Shown in pieces: positions 17,653 through 27,526 of a stretch of 64,000 nucleotides of DNA. The first letter of the stretch is position 1. Each line of letters opens with the position of its first letter. This DNA comes from Chryseobacterium kimseyorum. GTDB taxonomy: Bacteria > Bacteroidota > Bacteroidia > Flavobacteriales > Weeksellaceae. The position numbers were made by a program, and so were the translations under genes. The notes below the pieces were generated by a model. It was not told the origin of the DNA and made no database searches. It was given only the letters and a program-made list of their open reading frames with translations. The DNA is taken from contig NZ_JAPDHW010000016.1 in the NCBI RefSeq assembly GCF_025971945.1, positions 1 through 64,000 on the forward strand. Reading direction: 5' to 3'.

Positions 17653-17989
17653 TACCAGTAATATCCTTAAAAATAATCTATATACTTATAATAATATTTT
17701 AGCATATTAAATTATGATTAATAACATTAAATACGGATTTATATTTATTGTCAAATTTCTTATTTTTGCAGCTCGAAATTATTAAATGATATAACGCAAT
17801 ACAGCATTAACCTTTCTTTGTTTCCTTTAAAACACAGTTGGCATTTTATCGTGTACTAATAAGTTGAAGCTATGCAGGTATCTCTTAGTATTTTTTCACC
17901 AGCACAAACATACTTTAATAGGATTTATATATTGACATACCTTGCTAAAAAGGTCTGACATAAAAAGATATTATCAATCAATCTTATTC

Positions 17990-20875
17990 ATGACAAATTT
18001 ATTATCATTGAAACTACAATTATGTTTCAAGATGTTGTTAAGTGTAACACTTCTGTTACTGAGCAACAATCTATTGTTTGCTGACGGGTCAAAAGACCTC
18101 TATCCCAACGGAAAGTTAGGATATCGCGCATATCTGAGATGCAGCCTCACGGCAGATACGGAAAGGTGGCCTTTTCCTACCAATGGAACCCATTATGTAT
18201 ATGCAAAACAAGGCGAACGTATTACGCTCGCTTCAAGTGCTCAACTTGATACAACAAGTTCCGCTATAAAGTTGTACAATCCAACCGGAACTCTTATCGT
18301 GAATGATGCTACAATTGCTGGCCAGATAGCAAGCAGGGAACAGGAGAAAAATGGCCCTAAGCTTTTCGGAGAAAATAGTACGACAAAGTACACTCCCATT
18401 TACTATACCGTTCCAGCTGGTGGGGATGGTATTTATCGGGTTGAATTTTTGGCAAGAGGTCCTTCCGAGCCCAGTGCTACCATTTTGGCGGATGCCAATT
18501 GGACACAAGGTAGTACGGCAGGAATTTTTGCGTGGGATATTTCTGTGATTAATAATACAAATACTGCATTTATTCAGGGTCGTGTATATACGACTCTTCT
18601 TAATCTGTCGAATGGAACCGGCAATCCGAATACCAACGGATTCAGAGGGATAGTATACGGTTTAACGGATGATGGTTTCACATATAGAATAAACAATAAT
18701 GGAAATAATGGACTTTATTTCTCATTTTTCATTAATAATAATGGGTTCAGAGATGCACAGTTAAAATCAATTTACAAAAGTCTCACTGTTACCAATCTGT
18801 CAGCGACAGATGTACATAATCCTATGGCTGCAGATATTATCACGCCAACAACACAACAAATTACGCATAAAATTTTCTATACACTTCCTGATCCCAATCT
18901 TCCTCAATCCAGCATAGGTGCTGTTCCAGGAGGAAGTACCTGGCTAAAAATCGTACCTATTGTGCCTGTTGTAACGCAGGTTAGTTCACAGGGAGTGGAA
19001 GGCACTCAGGGACAGATCAGTTCTAAAGGAGGATATATTAATTTTAATTCCAACAGACCTGCAAAATATACGATTCTTATTAAGAGCAGCGCGACTCCCG
19101 CAGCATTTTCTCAAACGGTTCTGACAGGTTTTGCCAATCAAAACGCCAACAGTATACTATGGGATGGAAAAGATGGTGCCGGCCAATCTTTGCCAGCAGG
19201 TACACATCAAGCAGAGATATCAGTTCAATTACAAGGGGCGGAGGTTCACTTTCCATACATCGATATGGAATATAATCAGAACGGTACTATCATTGACCTC
19301 TTGAATAAAAATGATCTTTCTCAAGTTGAATCCAGTATGGTCTACTGGAATGATATTGATATTCCGAATGTTTCCAACGGGAGCAATTCTCTTCCAAAAA
19401 ATAATTCGCATCTTCCGCCCATAAACAGTACAGGAGTTAACAGTAATACAAACGGTCACAATTGGGGATTAAATGCTACGGGTACTGGTGGACAATTTGG
19501 GGACCAGAAATCAATGGACACTTGGGCATTTGTTAAAGGGCCCATGGAAATACTTGCTTTACCCATTGTATCACGGATTGCTGATCTAAAGATTTCTCAG
19601 TTTACGGCTAATAAGACGGCCGTTATTCCCGGAGATGTGCTTACTTTTTTTGTAAAAGCCAAAAATGACGGACCAAGTTCAGTCACTGGATCAAAGTTTA
19701 CTTTTGTTCATCCAATCGGTTTTACGCCGCAATCGATAGTTTTTGATGGTAAAGGTTGCGGAAATCAATCAACTGCAGTGACCTATAATTCAACCACAAG
19801 AACCTATTCTTCAAATATTGATCTTCCTACAGGATGCGAGATCGGATACACTGTCACATTACTTGTAACCAGTAATCTTAATGCGGGAATTCAAAATTTC
19901 CGTGCAGGTATTTTACGTACCAATGATGTTACAGATCCAGATGCAACAAATCCCAACCCTTCACAGATGCCGACAGATGTACAGACTGAATGCACCAATA
20001 ATGGCTTAGGTGGAAATTGTAATAATATCAGAAATATTTCATTTACGTATGCAGCAGCAGCAGCACAGTGTACAGAGCAGGTCGCTGGTGAGAATTTTGC
20101 TGTAAGTGGAGGCGTTTCTAAAACATTTGTACAGCCGTCAACCAATAATGGGTTTGTACTGGATATTTTCTCGTTGGATAATTCTTTTAATTTGAATGTG
20201 AATGGTGTTAATATTGCGGGCTCAGAAATTGAATTTCAGTCAGGCGTTACCGCACAAGGTATTAATGTCCGTTTCGCAGACGGCGATCAGTATGAAATAA
20301 ATACACCCTCTATCATGAACTATTCAGGTAATGCTGTTGCACCGCTCATCAGAGTTGTTATCAGTAACACAGGAGCAGTCTCTTTGTTTGGGAGTAAAGT
20401 TGCAGGCGGAGCTCTTTTCCCGTTGGAACTATTTAACGGAAATACAATCAATACTGTTCCATGGAATGCGTCGTCGGGTAATACAATAATCATAAATCAA
20501 AACATTGTTGGTACGACCAATGTCTCTGGCCGCGGGTATGGGCTGAATTCTGTAGCATGTGTGTGTTACAGTCTTCCAAATACTACATCTGCAGGAATCT
20601 CAGCTCAGCATGGCATCACTCTTTTAAATAGAGCGGGAACTACTAACGACAACTGGCCGATGGTTAGAAAGGGAGCGCACACTGTTTTGGAATCCAATAC
20701 AAAAGGTTTTGTAATCACTAGAGTTCCTACATCTGGACTGTCCGCAATAACTACACCTATAGATGGGATGATGGTCTATGATACCACTGCGAAATGTCTC
20801 AAGATTTACATGGTTGATACTGTAACACCTGCTAACACGGGATGGACATGTTTCTCAACACCAGCTTGCCCGTAA
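17990..20875 (+). CDS. large secreted surface protein with DUF11 domain
   Basis: About 961 residues from ATG 17990; the frame is open from a TTG at 17942. The start at 17990, or another in-frame ATG at 18032, gives a signal peptide ending 'LLFADGSKD'. Residues about 535-670 form a DUF11-type Ig-like repeat ('ADLKISQFTANKTAVIPGD', 'FFVKAKNDGPSSVTG'). Other parts are beta-rich and Asn/Thr-rich. The C-terminus 'DGMMVYDTTAKCLKIYM' and 'GWTCFSTPACP' is a tail I associate with flavobacterial cell-surface proteins. No PorSS Lys/Gly-rich C-terminal sorting domain is evident. It probably forms a two-gene unit with the next secreted protein. Ligand and function are unknown. Confidence 0.82.
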   Translation: MTNLLSLKLQLCFKMLLSVTLLLLSNNLLFADGSKDLYPNGKLGYRAYLRCSLTADTERWPFPTNGTHYVYAKQGERITLASSAQLDTTSSAIKLYNPTGTLIVNDATIAGQIASREQEKNGPKLFGENSTTKYTPIYYTVPAGGDGIYRVEFLARGPSEPSATILADANWTQGSTAGIFAWDISVINNTNTAFIQGRVYTTLLNLSNGTGNPNTNGFRGIVYGLTDDGFTYRINNNGNNGLYFSFFINNNGFRDAQLKSIYKSLTVTNLSATDVHNPMAADIITPTTQQITHKIFYTLPDPNLPQSSIGAVPGGSTWLKIVPIVPVVTQVSSQGVEGTQGQISSKGGYINFNSNRPAKYTILIKSSATPAAFSQTVLTGFANQNANSILWDGKDGAGQSLPAGTHQAEISVQLQGAEVHFPYIDMEYNQNGTIIDLLNKNDLSQVESSMVYWNDIDIPNVSNGSNSLPKNNSHLPPINSTGVNSNTNGHNWGLNATGTGGQFGDQKSMDTWAFVKGPMEILALPIVSRIADLKISQFTANKTAVIPGDVLTFFVKAKNDGPSSVTGSKFTFVHPIGFTPQSIVFDGKGCGNQSTAVTYNSTTRTYSSNIDLPTGCEIGYTVTLLVTSNLNAGIQNFRAGILRTNDVTDPDATNPNPSQMPTDVQTECTNNGLGGNCNNIRNISFTYAAAAAQCTEQVAGENFAVSGGVSKTFVQPSTNNGFVLDIFSLDNSFNLNVNGVNIAGSEIEFQSGVTAQGINVRFADGDQYEINTPSIMNYSGNAVAPLIRVVISNTGAVSLFGSKVAGGALFPLELFNGNTINTVPWNASSGNTIIINQNIVGTTNVSGRGYGLNSVACVCYSLPNTTSAGISAQHGITLLNRAGTTNDNWPMVRKGAHTVLESNTKGFVITRVPTSGLSAITTPIDGMMVYDTTAKCLKIYMVDTVTPANTGWTCFSTPACP

Positions 20876-20935
20876 AAATTAAGTACTTTAGAAAACGTGT
20901 GTCAAATGACTACATAAATTGTAATTAGAAATTAA

Positions 20936-21487
20936 ATGAAAAAATTATATGTAACTGCGTTTACGATTGCGATGGCAATGTTAAACGGTCAAATAATAAT
21001 TGGTGATGCAATCGGTACAGCACCTGCAGGACAAAAAACTTCAGTTCTTCTTGAATTTGCTGCAGGGCAGAATAAAGGAATTGTACTGCCTTATTTACGC
21101 ACAATGCCTATAGCTCCAGCCGAAGGAACAATCGCTTTAGATGCCAGCAACGCAACAGATGCCAGAGTTAAATATTTTAATGGAACATGGATGGATTTAA
21201 GCGGACAGAACGGAGATGTAACTTCTTCATTATCCATACAGCCTTCTTTGACACAGGTTACAGAAACTATTGGAGCAAAAGCGATTATTGGTTCAGATGC
21301 TACTGCTGCGGAGGGAATTCTGGTGCTGGAATCATCTTCGAAAGCTATGCTCCTTCCTACTGTCGAAGATGTCCAGAATGTGATAAATCCCGCTCCCGGA
21401 ATGATGGTCTACGTTAATAAAGCCGGAGCAAAAAGACTCGCTGTTTTTAATGGTACAAGATGGAGCTTCTGGAAAGCAACATTGTAG
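20936..21487 (+). CDS. secreted surface protein of unknown function
   Basis: A 183-residue protein with a signal peptide ('AFTIAMAMLNGQ'). It contains two copies of a surface-protein module: 'GIVLPYLRTMPIAPAEGT' with 'VKYFNGTWMDLSG', and 'AMLLPTVEDVQNVINPAPG' with 'AVFNGTRWSFW'. The same 'PxxGMMVY' and 'FNGTxW' pattern occurs at the C-terminus of the preceding protein, so the two are probably assembled or displayed together. It starts 60 bases after the previous stop and is followed by a terminator. Function is unknown. Confidence 0.78.
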   Translation: MKKLYVTAFTIAMAMLNGQIIIGDAIGTAPAGQKTSVLLEFAAGQNKGIVLPYLRTMPIAPAEGTIALDASNATDARVKYFNGTWMDLSGQNGDVTSSLSIQPSLTQVTETIGAKAIIGSDATAAEGILVLESSSKAMLLPTVEDVQNVINPAPGMMVYVNKAGAKRLAVFNGTRWSFWKATL

Positions 21488-21544
21488 TTCATACTGAAAT
21501 GTTAGAATTGCTTACAAAGTAATCAAAGAATAGATAGATAACCC

Positions 21545-21580
21545 AACGCTGCTTTAAAAATAAGGCAGCGTTTGATTTTA
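21545..21580 (+). terminator. terminator after the secreted-protein pair
   Basis: AACGCTGC (21545-21552) and GCAGCGTT (21565-21572) form a perfect 8-bp stem with a 12-base loop, followed by TGATTTTAT. It ends the 17990-21487 unit. Confidence 0.8.
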
Positions 21581-21922
21581 TAATATCTGATCACTCTACA
21601 ATAGAAGGTGCCTATGCTGAAGGCAGGCTTTATAATACAGTACGATGATCTTATCCTGAACTGTTATAATGCTAATAGAAATGTTTACAGAATCGGTGTA
21701 AACTATATTTTTTTTAAGGTATGGAGTCTGTAAATTCGTTGTTTCGTATTGAATAAATCGTTTTTTGAGATTTGATAACTTTCAAAAAGAATTAAGACAG
21801 CTTAACAATTTACTGAATCTTTGATTTAAAAGCCCTAAACATAGATTCGACCTTACAGCTGATAGATACTTATTCCCGGATTTTTAACTTTTTCTGCATC
21901 GGCATCAATACGTACAAAATCA

Positions 21923-21944
21923 AAGGCTTCCTGTAGGAAGCCTT
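21923..21944 (-). terminator. terminator of the inverted subunit gene
   Basis: AAGGCTTCC and GGAAGCCTT form a perfect 9-bp stem with a TGTA loop, 42 bases downstream of the stop of the minus-strand subunit gene. On that strand it is followed by TTGATTTTG, a moderate T tract. Confidence 0.75.
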
Positions 21945-21986
21945 CGAAACACCAAATCACAAAATATTAATATGAAAAAAATTTAC

Positions 21987-22532
21987 TTATAAAGCGGTTG
22001 CAGTATAAGTTACTGTTTGCGTGTAAGTTCCGGCCGGTTTGCCTAAAATATCGGCAGAAGATGATTTCGCAGCTGGAATCGTGTAATCCAGATTCAATGT
22101 TAATGCACTTCCAAGAGGAGCATTGGTGACTAAAGTTTGATCCGTTGCAGATAAAACGACAGCAGTTTTTGTTCCTCCCATTGTTCCGGCAGATCCAGCA
22201 GCTTTAATCGTCAAAACATTTACAGGGATTAGGTTGGTTCCATTCATGAAATTGGCACCCCCCGCTTTTACTTTAACGTTAAAGTTCTTCGTTGAAGTCA
22301 CTTTCAAAGAGTTGGCTTTAGTAATGGTTTGATCAGAGTTATAGTCTGCTGCAGTAGCATAGTTGAAGTCAACTGTATTACCGATTGCTGTACTTCCCGC
22401 ATCAATAGAGATCACATCGTTCAGGGTAATGTTTACGGTTGTCGTTGCGGTAGTATTTTGAGCCTGAACATTGTTGGTTCCTAAAATGATTGCTCCGATA
22501 GTTAAGACTGAGATTGCAATATGTTTTGTCAT
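21987..22532 (-). CDS. secreted fibre subunit (DUF4402/pilin-like), inverted copy of paralogue 3
   Basis: A 181-residue protein identical to the product of 6064-6609 except for one residue ('FMNGTNLIPVN' here, Ile there). I count about four base differences over the gene, three of them silent. Signal peptide ending 'NNVQAQ', Thr-rich N-terminal segment, and C-terminal 'AGTYTQTVTYTATAL'. It lies 15 kb from the other copies in opposite orientation and carries its own palindrome promoter and terminator. It probably supplies the same fibre subunit. Confidence 0.87.
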   Translation of the reverse strand: MTKHIAISVLTIGAIILGTNNVQAQNTTATTTVNITLNDVISIDAGSTAIGNTVDFNYATAADYNSDQTITKANSLKVTSTKNFNVKVKAGGANFMNGTNLIPVNVLTIKAAGSAGTMGGTKTAVVLSATDQTLVTNAPLGSALTLNLDYTIPAAKSSSADILGKPAGTYTQTVTYTATAL

Positions 22533-22584
22533 GATCGTAATATTTAATTTTTATTGTTGTTGAGTTTCCGTCTTTTGAACACTA

Positions 22585-22653
22585 CAAATCTACGGCAGCG
22601 ATAAAAGTTTCTTTGTAGTGAAAAATGTAAATTCATGTAGTAAAATAACTACA
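22585..22653 (-). promoter_or_regulatory. promoter with palindromic operator for the inverted subunit gene
   Basis: On the minus strand: palindrome arms at 22648-22653 and 22636-22641, a third half-site at 22614-22619 (22 bp spacing kept) and a -7 box TAGATTTG at 22585-22592. The arrangement is the same as at 5203 and 5943. Because the surrounding bases differ slightly between copies, retention of these elements supports function. Confidence 0.65.
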
Positions 22654-22661
22654 CGCTTTAT

Positions 22662-23972
<1,311 letters not shown>

Positions 23973-24205
23973 AGCTGTTTCAATATTGCTCTCTGAAATT
24001 GGCAATAAAGCTAAAAATGTATCCAGTTTTTCTGGATTCAGCGTTTGTTGAAAAATTTTCATCGCTATATCCTCGCCTAGCAATTGGCTGTGAGAAAAAT
24101 AGTTACATAAGATGTAAATTCATATTGGTCTATTTTTTGTGCAGCAGCAATAGTTCCACCATTCTTAAAAGCACCTAATGTAAAAATTCCTGATCTTATC
24201 TCATT
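23973..24205 (-). pseudogene. decayed YciE/DUF892-like ferritin-fold gene
   Basis: On the minus strand the pieces 'NEIRSGIFTLGAFKNGG', 'TIAAAQKIDQYEFTSYVTI' and, after a frame change, 'SQLLGEDIAMKIFQQTLNPE' with 'KLDTFLALLPISE' follow the C-terminal half of DUF892 (YciE/YciF) proteins, which typically read 'AAQKIEHYEIAxYGTL...LLG...AxxLLxxTLxEEKxxDxxL'. A frameshift and the missing N-terminal part mark it as a pseudogene. DUF892 proteins are ferritin-like and linked to stress; this copy cannot be functional as read. Confidence 0.5.
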
Positions 24206-24518
24206 AAATTATGAGAGACTATACAGCGAGCATTTTACCCTTCACCATTGAAACCATTTGTTACGAAGGATGATAAAAACCCTAGATTTAGACTACACTG
24301 GTTCTATAAAGGCTGTTTAGTACAGAAGTTATGATTTTTAGACATTAAATGATCAAGAAAAATATAATGGTTATTGTAATTATAATCTAAGCAGTAGACG
24401 GCGGAGGATAATAATAAGAAGATCATTTGACAACTAAAAAAAAAGCCATAAAATTTAGACCCCAGCCGGAATAGAATTGCTAAAAAAAATATCTTGGTAT
24501 TGAGGTCATATTCCAATT

Positions 24519-24553
24519 AAATCCACACTACACCGTATAGTGTGGATTTTTTT
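24519..24553. terminator. bidirectional terminator
   Basis: AAATCCACACTA (24519-24530) and TAGTGTGGATTT (24538-24549) make a perfect 12-bp stem with a 7-base loop. It lies just downstream of the minus-strand gene ending at 24565. The T tract is stronger on the plus strand. Confidence 0.85.
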
Positions 24554-24564
24554 GAATATTTTTA

Positions 24565-25290
24565 TTAGTTAGAAATTTTATAAATAACTGCTGATGCTCT
24601 GATATTTTCGCTCAGCAAATCAAGATTGATCCCACTCTGGTTAGATTGAAAAGTGATCTGATCACCTGCATTAAAACGATACACTGAATCAATATCTGTT
24701 TCACTCACTATTAAGCTGAGTACTCCTAAAACACCGAGTAGATTTACATTCGCTCCACTGAATATACTTTCATCCACTAAAGTAGTTCCATTAAATATAG
24801 CAATTCTAGGATCTCCACCGGTTAGTGACAAAAGTCTAAGCTGAACTCCATTTCCGTAGCGGAAACTAAACTTTACAGAATAAATTCCGTCTGATGGCAC
24901 TGTATAAACATCTGTTGCAGCGTTAAAATTTGCGGTTCCCCCTATGACAGCTGCGGGAAAATTTATTTTTTGAAAACCATTAGTTAGCGTAAGTCCCAAG
25001 ACAGACCCAATACCAGTCGCTGAAACTTTTGTGACTGTACCATTAGTCGTCGTACTTGCAGAGGCAAAAAGGGTATTGTCTAAATTGGTCACTTCCTTAG
25101 TGGTATTGTTAATACCTAAAACGGTGTAATTCGTTAGAGTTCCAGAGGTCGGAGTAGTTCTAACTTTTAAATTTCCATTGATGTCTAATGTAGCAGATGG
25201 AGTTTCTGTATTAATCCCTACATTTCCCGACTGAGTGAATGCAAGCGAACTTATACACAACATCCCTAAGAGGTAAAGTTTAGTTTTCAT
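24565..25290 (-). CDS. secreted surface protein with C1q/TNF-like C-terminal domain
   Basis: A 241-residue protein with a signal peptide ('LLGMLCISSLAFTQ') followed by the flavobacterial surface module 'GNVGINTETPSATLDINGN'. Residues about 105-241 look like a C1q-like jelly roll: 'YTVPSDGIYSVKFSFRY', 'RIAIFNGTTLVDES', 'YRFNAGDQITFQSNQSG' and a final 'ASAVIYKIS' strand. C1q-like domains in bacterial surface proteins form trimers and often bind carbohydrate or protein ligands; no specific ligand can be named. It is a single-gene unit ending in a strong terminator. Confidence 0.78.
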   Translation of the reverse strand: MKTKLYLLGMLCISSLAFTQSGNVGINTETPSATLDINGNLKVRTTPTSGTLTNYTVLGINNTTKEVTNLDNTLFASASTTTNGTVTKVSATGIGSVLGLTLTNGFQKINFPAAVIGGTANFNAATDVYTVPSDGIYSVKFSFRYGNGVQLRLLSLTGGDPRIAIFNGTTLVDESIFSGANVNLLGVLGVLSLIVSETDIDSVYRFNAGDQITFQSNQSGINLDLLSENIRASAVIYKISN

Positions 25291-25607
25291 GATATAATAT
25301 TATTTAGTTATGGTTAGTAATACTGTAAATATAAAACATTATAATAGTGTAATTATATGACTTGAATCAATCTTTTTGAATTTTATGTATTTTTATTCCA
25401 TGTTACGTATGAAATTAATCTTTACTTCCTTTTATTCATTATTGGTAACCTTTTATAACTGTAAGTTGTTACATTACAAAACTATATGCAAATAAACCAG
25501 AATCATTAAATATTTTAAACAAATCAAGGCTTAGAGAGTAAAGAAAGGGAAAATTTAAATTGAAACTAATTAATTCACTTTAATGGTAAATATTTTGAGG
25601 GTTTAGT
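25291..25607. other. intergenic region, nothing clear
   Basis: About 317 AT-rich bases between two minus-strand genes. It must contain the promoter of the C1q-like gene near its left end. I see no RNA gene, repeat or reading frame worth naming. Confidence 0.5.
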
Positions 25608-26213
25608 CTAGAAATAAATTTTTTTGTTGATTATCTGCAATTGTTCTGAAGCCTCCATTCGTTTAATAACTCTAACGACAGTTTCTAACCGCAAACCTGT
25701 TAAATTAGCAATCTGTTTTCGTGTATATGGAATAACGAACAAAGAGTCAGCCTCTCCATGAAAATACGTTTTTAAGTATTTAAATAATATTTCAATTTTC
25801 GAAGAAGGATCACCAATAGAAAGAAAACTTGAAATTATATACCTGAAATGCAGTCTGTCAGCCGAATATTTGACAACATTCCACAAGGTGTCTGGATATT
25901 CTGAATAAATTTTGAAAACTGCGTCCTTGGCAATCCTTATAACATGGCACTTACTCTCCGCAAATGCACTGATCGCATAATTTTTATCAGTAAAAAGGTA
26001 GCTCTCGCCGAAGCAATGTCCTTCAAAAGGAAATCCGTGTACGAATTCTCTGCCGTCCTTGTTGAGACTAGTCAATTTCACAACGCCTTTTATAATTTGG
26101 TAGTAATATTTTGGCACAGATCCTTCAAAAAAAATACACTCTCCCCTTTTGTACTCAAATATATCCGCACCATGAGACAAGAGAACATGTTCATTAATTA
26201 TCATATCACGCAA
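25608..26213 (-). CDS. Crp/Fnr-family transcription regulator
   Basis: A 201-residue regulator. The N-terminal cyclic-nucleotide-binding-type barrel (about 15-115) has 'YKRGECIFFEGSVPKYYYQI' and 'GEVKL'-type strands ('GVVKLTSLNKDGREF', 'FGESYLF'). A dimer helix and a C-terminal Crp HTH follow, with 'YTRKQIANLTGLRLETVVRV' as recognition helix. The phosphate-binding Arg/Ser set of true cAMP receptors is not apparent, nor is an FNR-type Cys cluster, so the ligand is unknown. It is a paralogue of the regulator at 36150. It is monocistronic, with no adjacent target that stands out. Confidence 0.9.
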   Translation of the reverse strand: MRDMIINEHVLLSHGADIFEYKRGECIFFEGSVPKYYYQIIKGVVKLTSLNKDGREFVHGFPFEGHCFGESYLFTDKNYAISAFAESKCHVIRIAKDAVFKIYSEYPDTLWNVVKYSADRLHFRYIISSFLSIGDPSSKIEILFKYLKTYFHGEADSLFVIPYTRKQIANLTGLRLETVVRVIKRMEASEQLQIINKKIYF

Positions 26214-27092
26214 TTATTAGTTGGTTAAATGTACTACAAATCAAGATCAGATGAAATACATTACTCAAAAAATTTCATCCGAAAATGATTTTTGTTTCGA
26301 AATTGAACAATTGTAGTAATAGGAAGTAAAAAATAATCGTTTATAAGTAAAAAATAGATAATAGGTCAAAATACTTCATACCAGTAGTTAGCATGGACTA
26401 TTTTAATGGTCTCTATGCACGTTTAATATTATATTAATAAAAAGAGTGGGATGGGGGTGCATCTAGAAGTCAGGTTTATTGAACACTCATCATCACCTTT
26501 AAAAGAAATCATTCAAGTGAAAAATATGAAATAAAATTTAGATTACCCTCAAGCATAAAATTTTTACCAATTAGTGCTAGTATTATATTGCTTGTATTTT
26601 AAGTAATTGGTAATAATACTCAATTAAGAACAATAGACTAAACGTTTTTCAACTGTAAATTCAATAGTGTGTAAGCATGAAATAAAGCCACATCCCACAA
26701 TTACATAATAAAAACAGTTTGTTGAGACCTAATGACCAATGGCAATCGGTGAAAAGAAAGTTTATTCCCCTAACATTCTTGCTAATGGTATATTTAATCA
26801 TATAAATCGATGGCAAGATAACTCAGGTTTTGTTATTGAATGGATAAGAAATCTTTTTAAAATTAGCATTTGAAAACCACAGTCGAAAATTTGGCCAAGC
26901 CAACAATTGTTTTGTTCATCCTAAAGGGCAGTCAGCTGTACCATGATTTATCTTTTCCCACATTCTTCCTATGAGTCCCTGCAAATGTGAGTTTTTTTAA
27001 ATACGGCTGAAACAAAGAATCCTGGAGTTTATTCTTTGTTCTAGGACATATGTCGTCGTGAAAGTATCTGCTTTAACGAAGACCATTTTCAT
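26214..27092. other. gene-poor stretch with scattered remnants
   Basis: About 880 bases without an intact gene. The piece at about 26775-26880 is open on the plus strand ('NRWQDNSGFVIEWIRNLF') and preceded by 'NDQWQS' in another frame, which faintly recalls the N-terminus of IS5-type transposases, but the match is too weak to call. The remainder looks non-coding. Confidence 0.4.
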
Positions 27093-27206
27093 CACAAATG
27101 GTATCACAATCTGAAATATTTAATGGTTGGTATTGTATTCGGAACCATGTTTGTAAAAGCTACAATGAGTTGCTGATTCAGAATTCAAGAAATTTTCCGT
27201 TTGTAC
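27093..27206 (+). pseudogene. fragment of a DUF6691/YeeE-YedE family membrane protein
   Basis: One frame reads 'NLKYLMVGIVFGTMFVKATM' then a TGA and 'FRIQEIFRLY'. Proteins of the DUF6691 half of YeeE/YedE sulfur-compound transporters begin 'LKYLxVGxxFGxxxxKAExxSWFRIQEMFR', so the stop falls on the conserved Trp (TGG to TGA). Sequence after the fragment no longer follows the family. This is a nonsense-mutated, truncated remnant. Confidence 0.55.
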
Positions 27207-27526
27207 CGCAAGCAAAAGAAGACCTATGAAGTCTACATCATTGTCAACAAAGAAACTTCCATAATTGATTTTTCATCAACCGATTTCCTAACGATCAAAG
27301 AAATGACCTAACCATCTTCCGACCTTAGCTCCTATAGCTATAATATATGTCTAAAAGTTTTTACATCTAATCATATTTTTGGTACTAATAACCATTGACC
27401 TTATCAGGTAATGATTATAAATTTGTTTAGTGTTAAAAATCCAAATTACAAAACATTAAGTTCTTTGAAAAGCAATGCCTGCAAATCAAGCTATTCTTGA
27501 TAAACATATAATAATCTTCATTATTT

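Larger units (their letters stand above)
15962..17989. other. 2-kb gene-poor spacer
   Basis: No convincing long gene is present. The stretch is very AT-rich with stops in all frames. It contains one possible 48-codon membrane peptide (16657-16803) and one stop-interrupted reading frame on the minus strand (17283-17652), listed separately. A piece at about 16989-17120 on the plus strand reads as an open segment ('ERLFNGYYGREFLFPHI') that I cannot assign; it may be a gene remnant. The last ~200 bases must hold the promoter of the next gene, but I see no clear TAnnTTTG box. Confidence 0.5.
21987..22661 (-). repeat. inverted ~0.67-kb repeat of 5935-6609
   Basis: The subunit gene together with about 130 bases upstream, ending near the ATAAAGC before the palindrome, is repeated almost identically in opposite orientation at about 5935-6609. 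The two copies bracket about 15.4 kb containing the chaperone, usher, adhesin, second hybrid kinase, kinase-regulator pair and secreted proteins. Such a repeat can support homologous inversion of the enclosed block. Confidence 0.85.

Noticed and set aside
26650..26880. Possible IS5-type transposase N-terminus
   Set aside because: Only a few residues ('NDQWQS') fit, in a different frame from the following open segment, and no inverted repeats or DDE motif were found.
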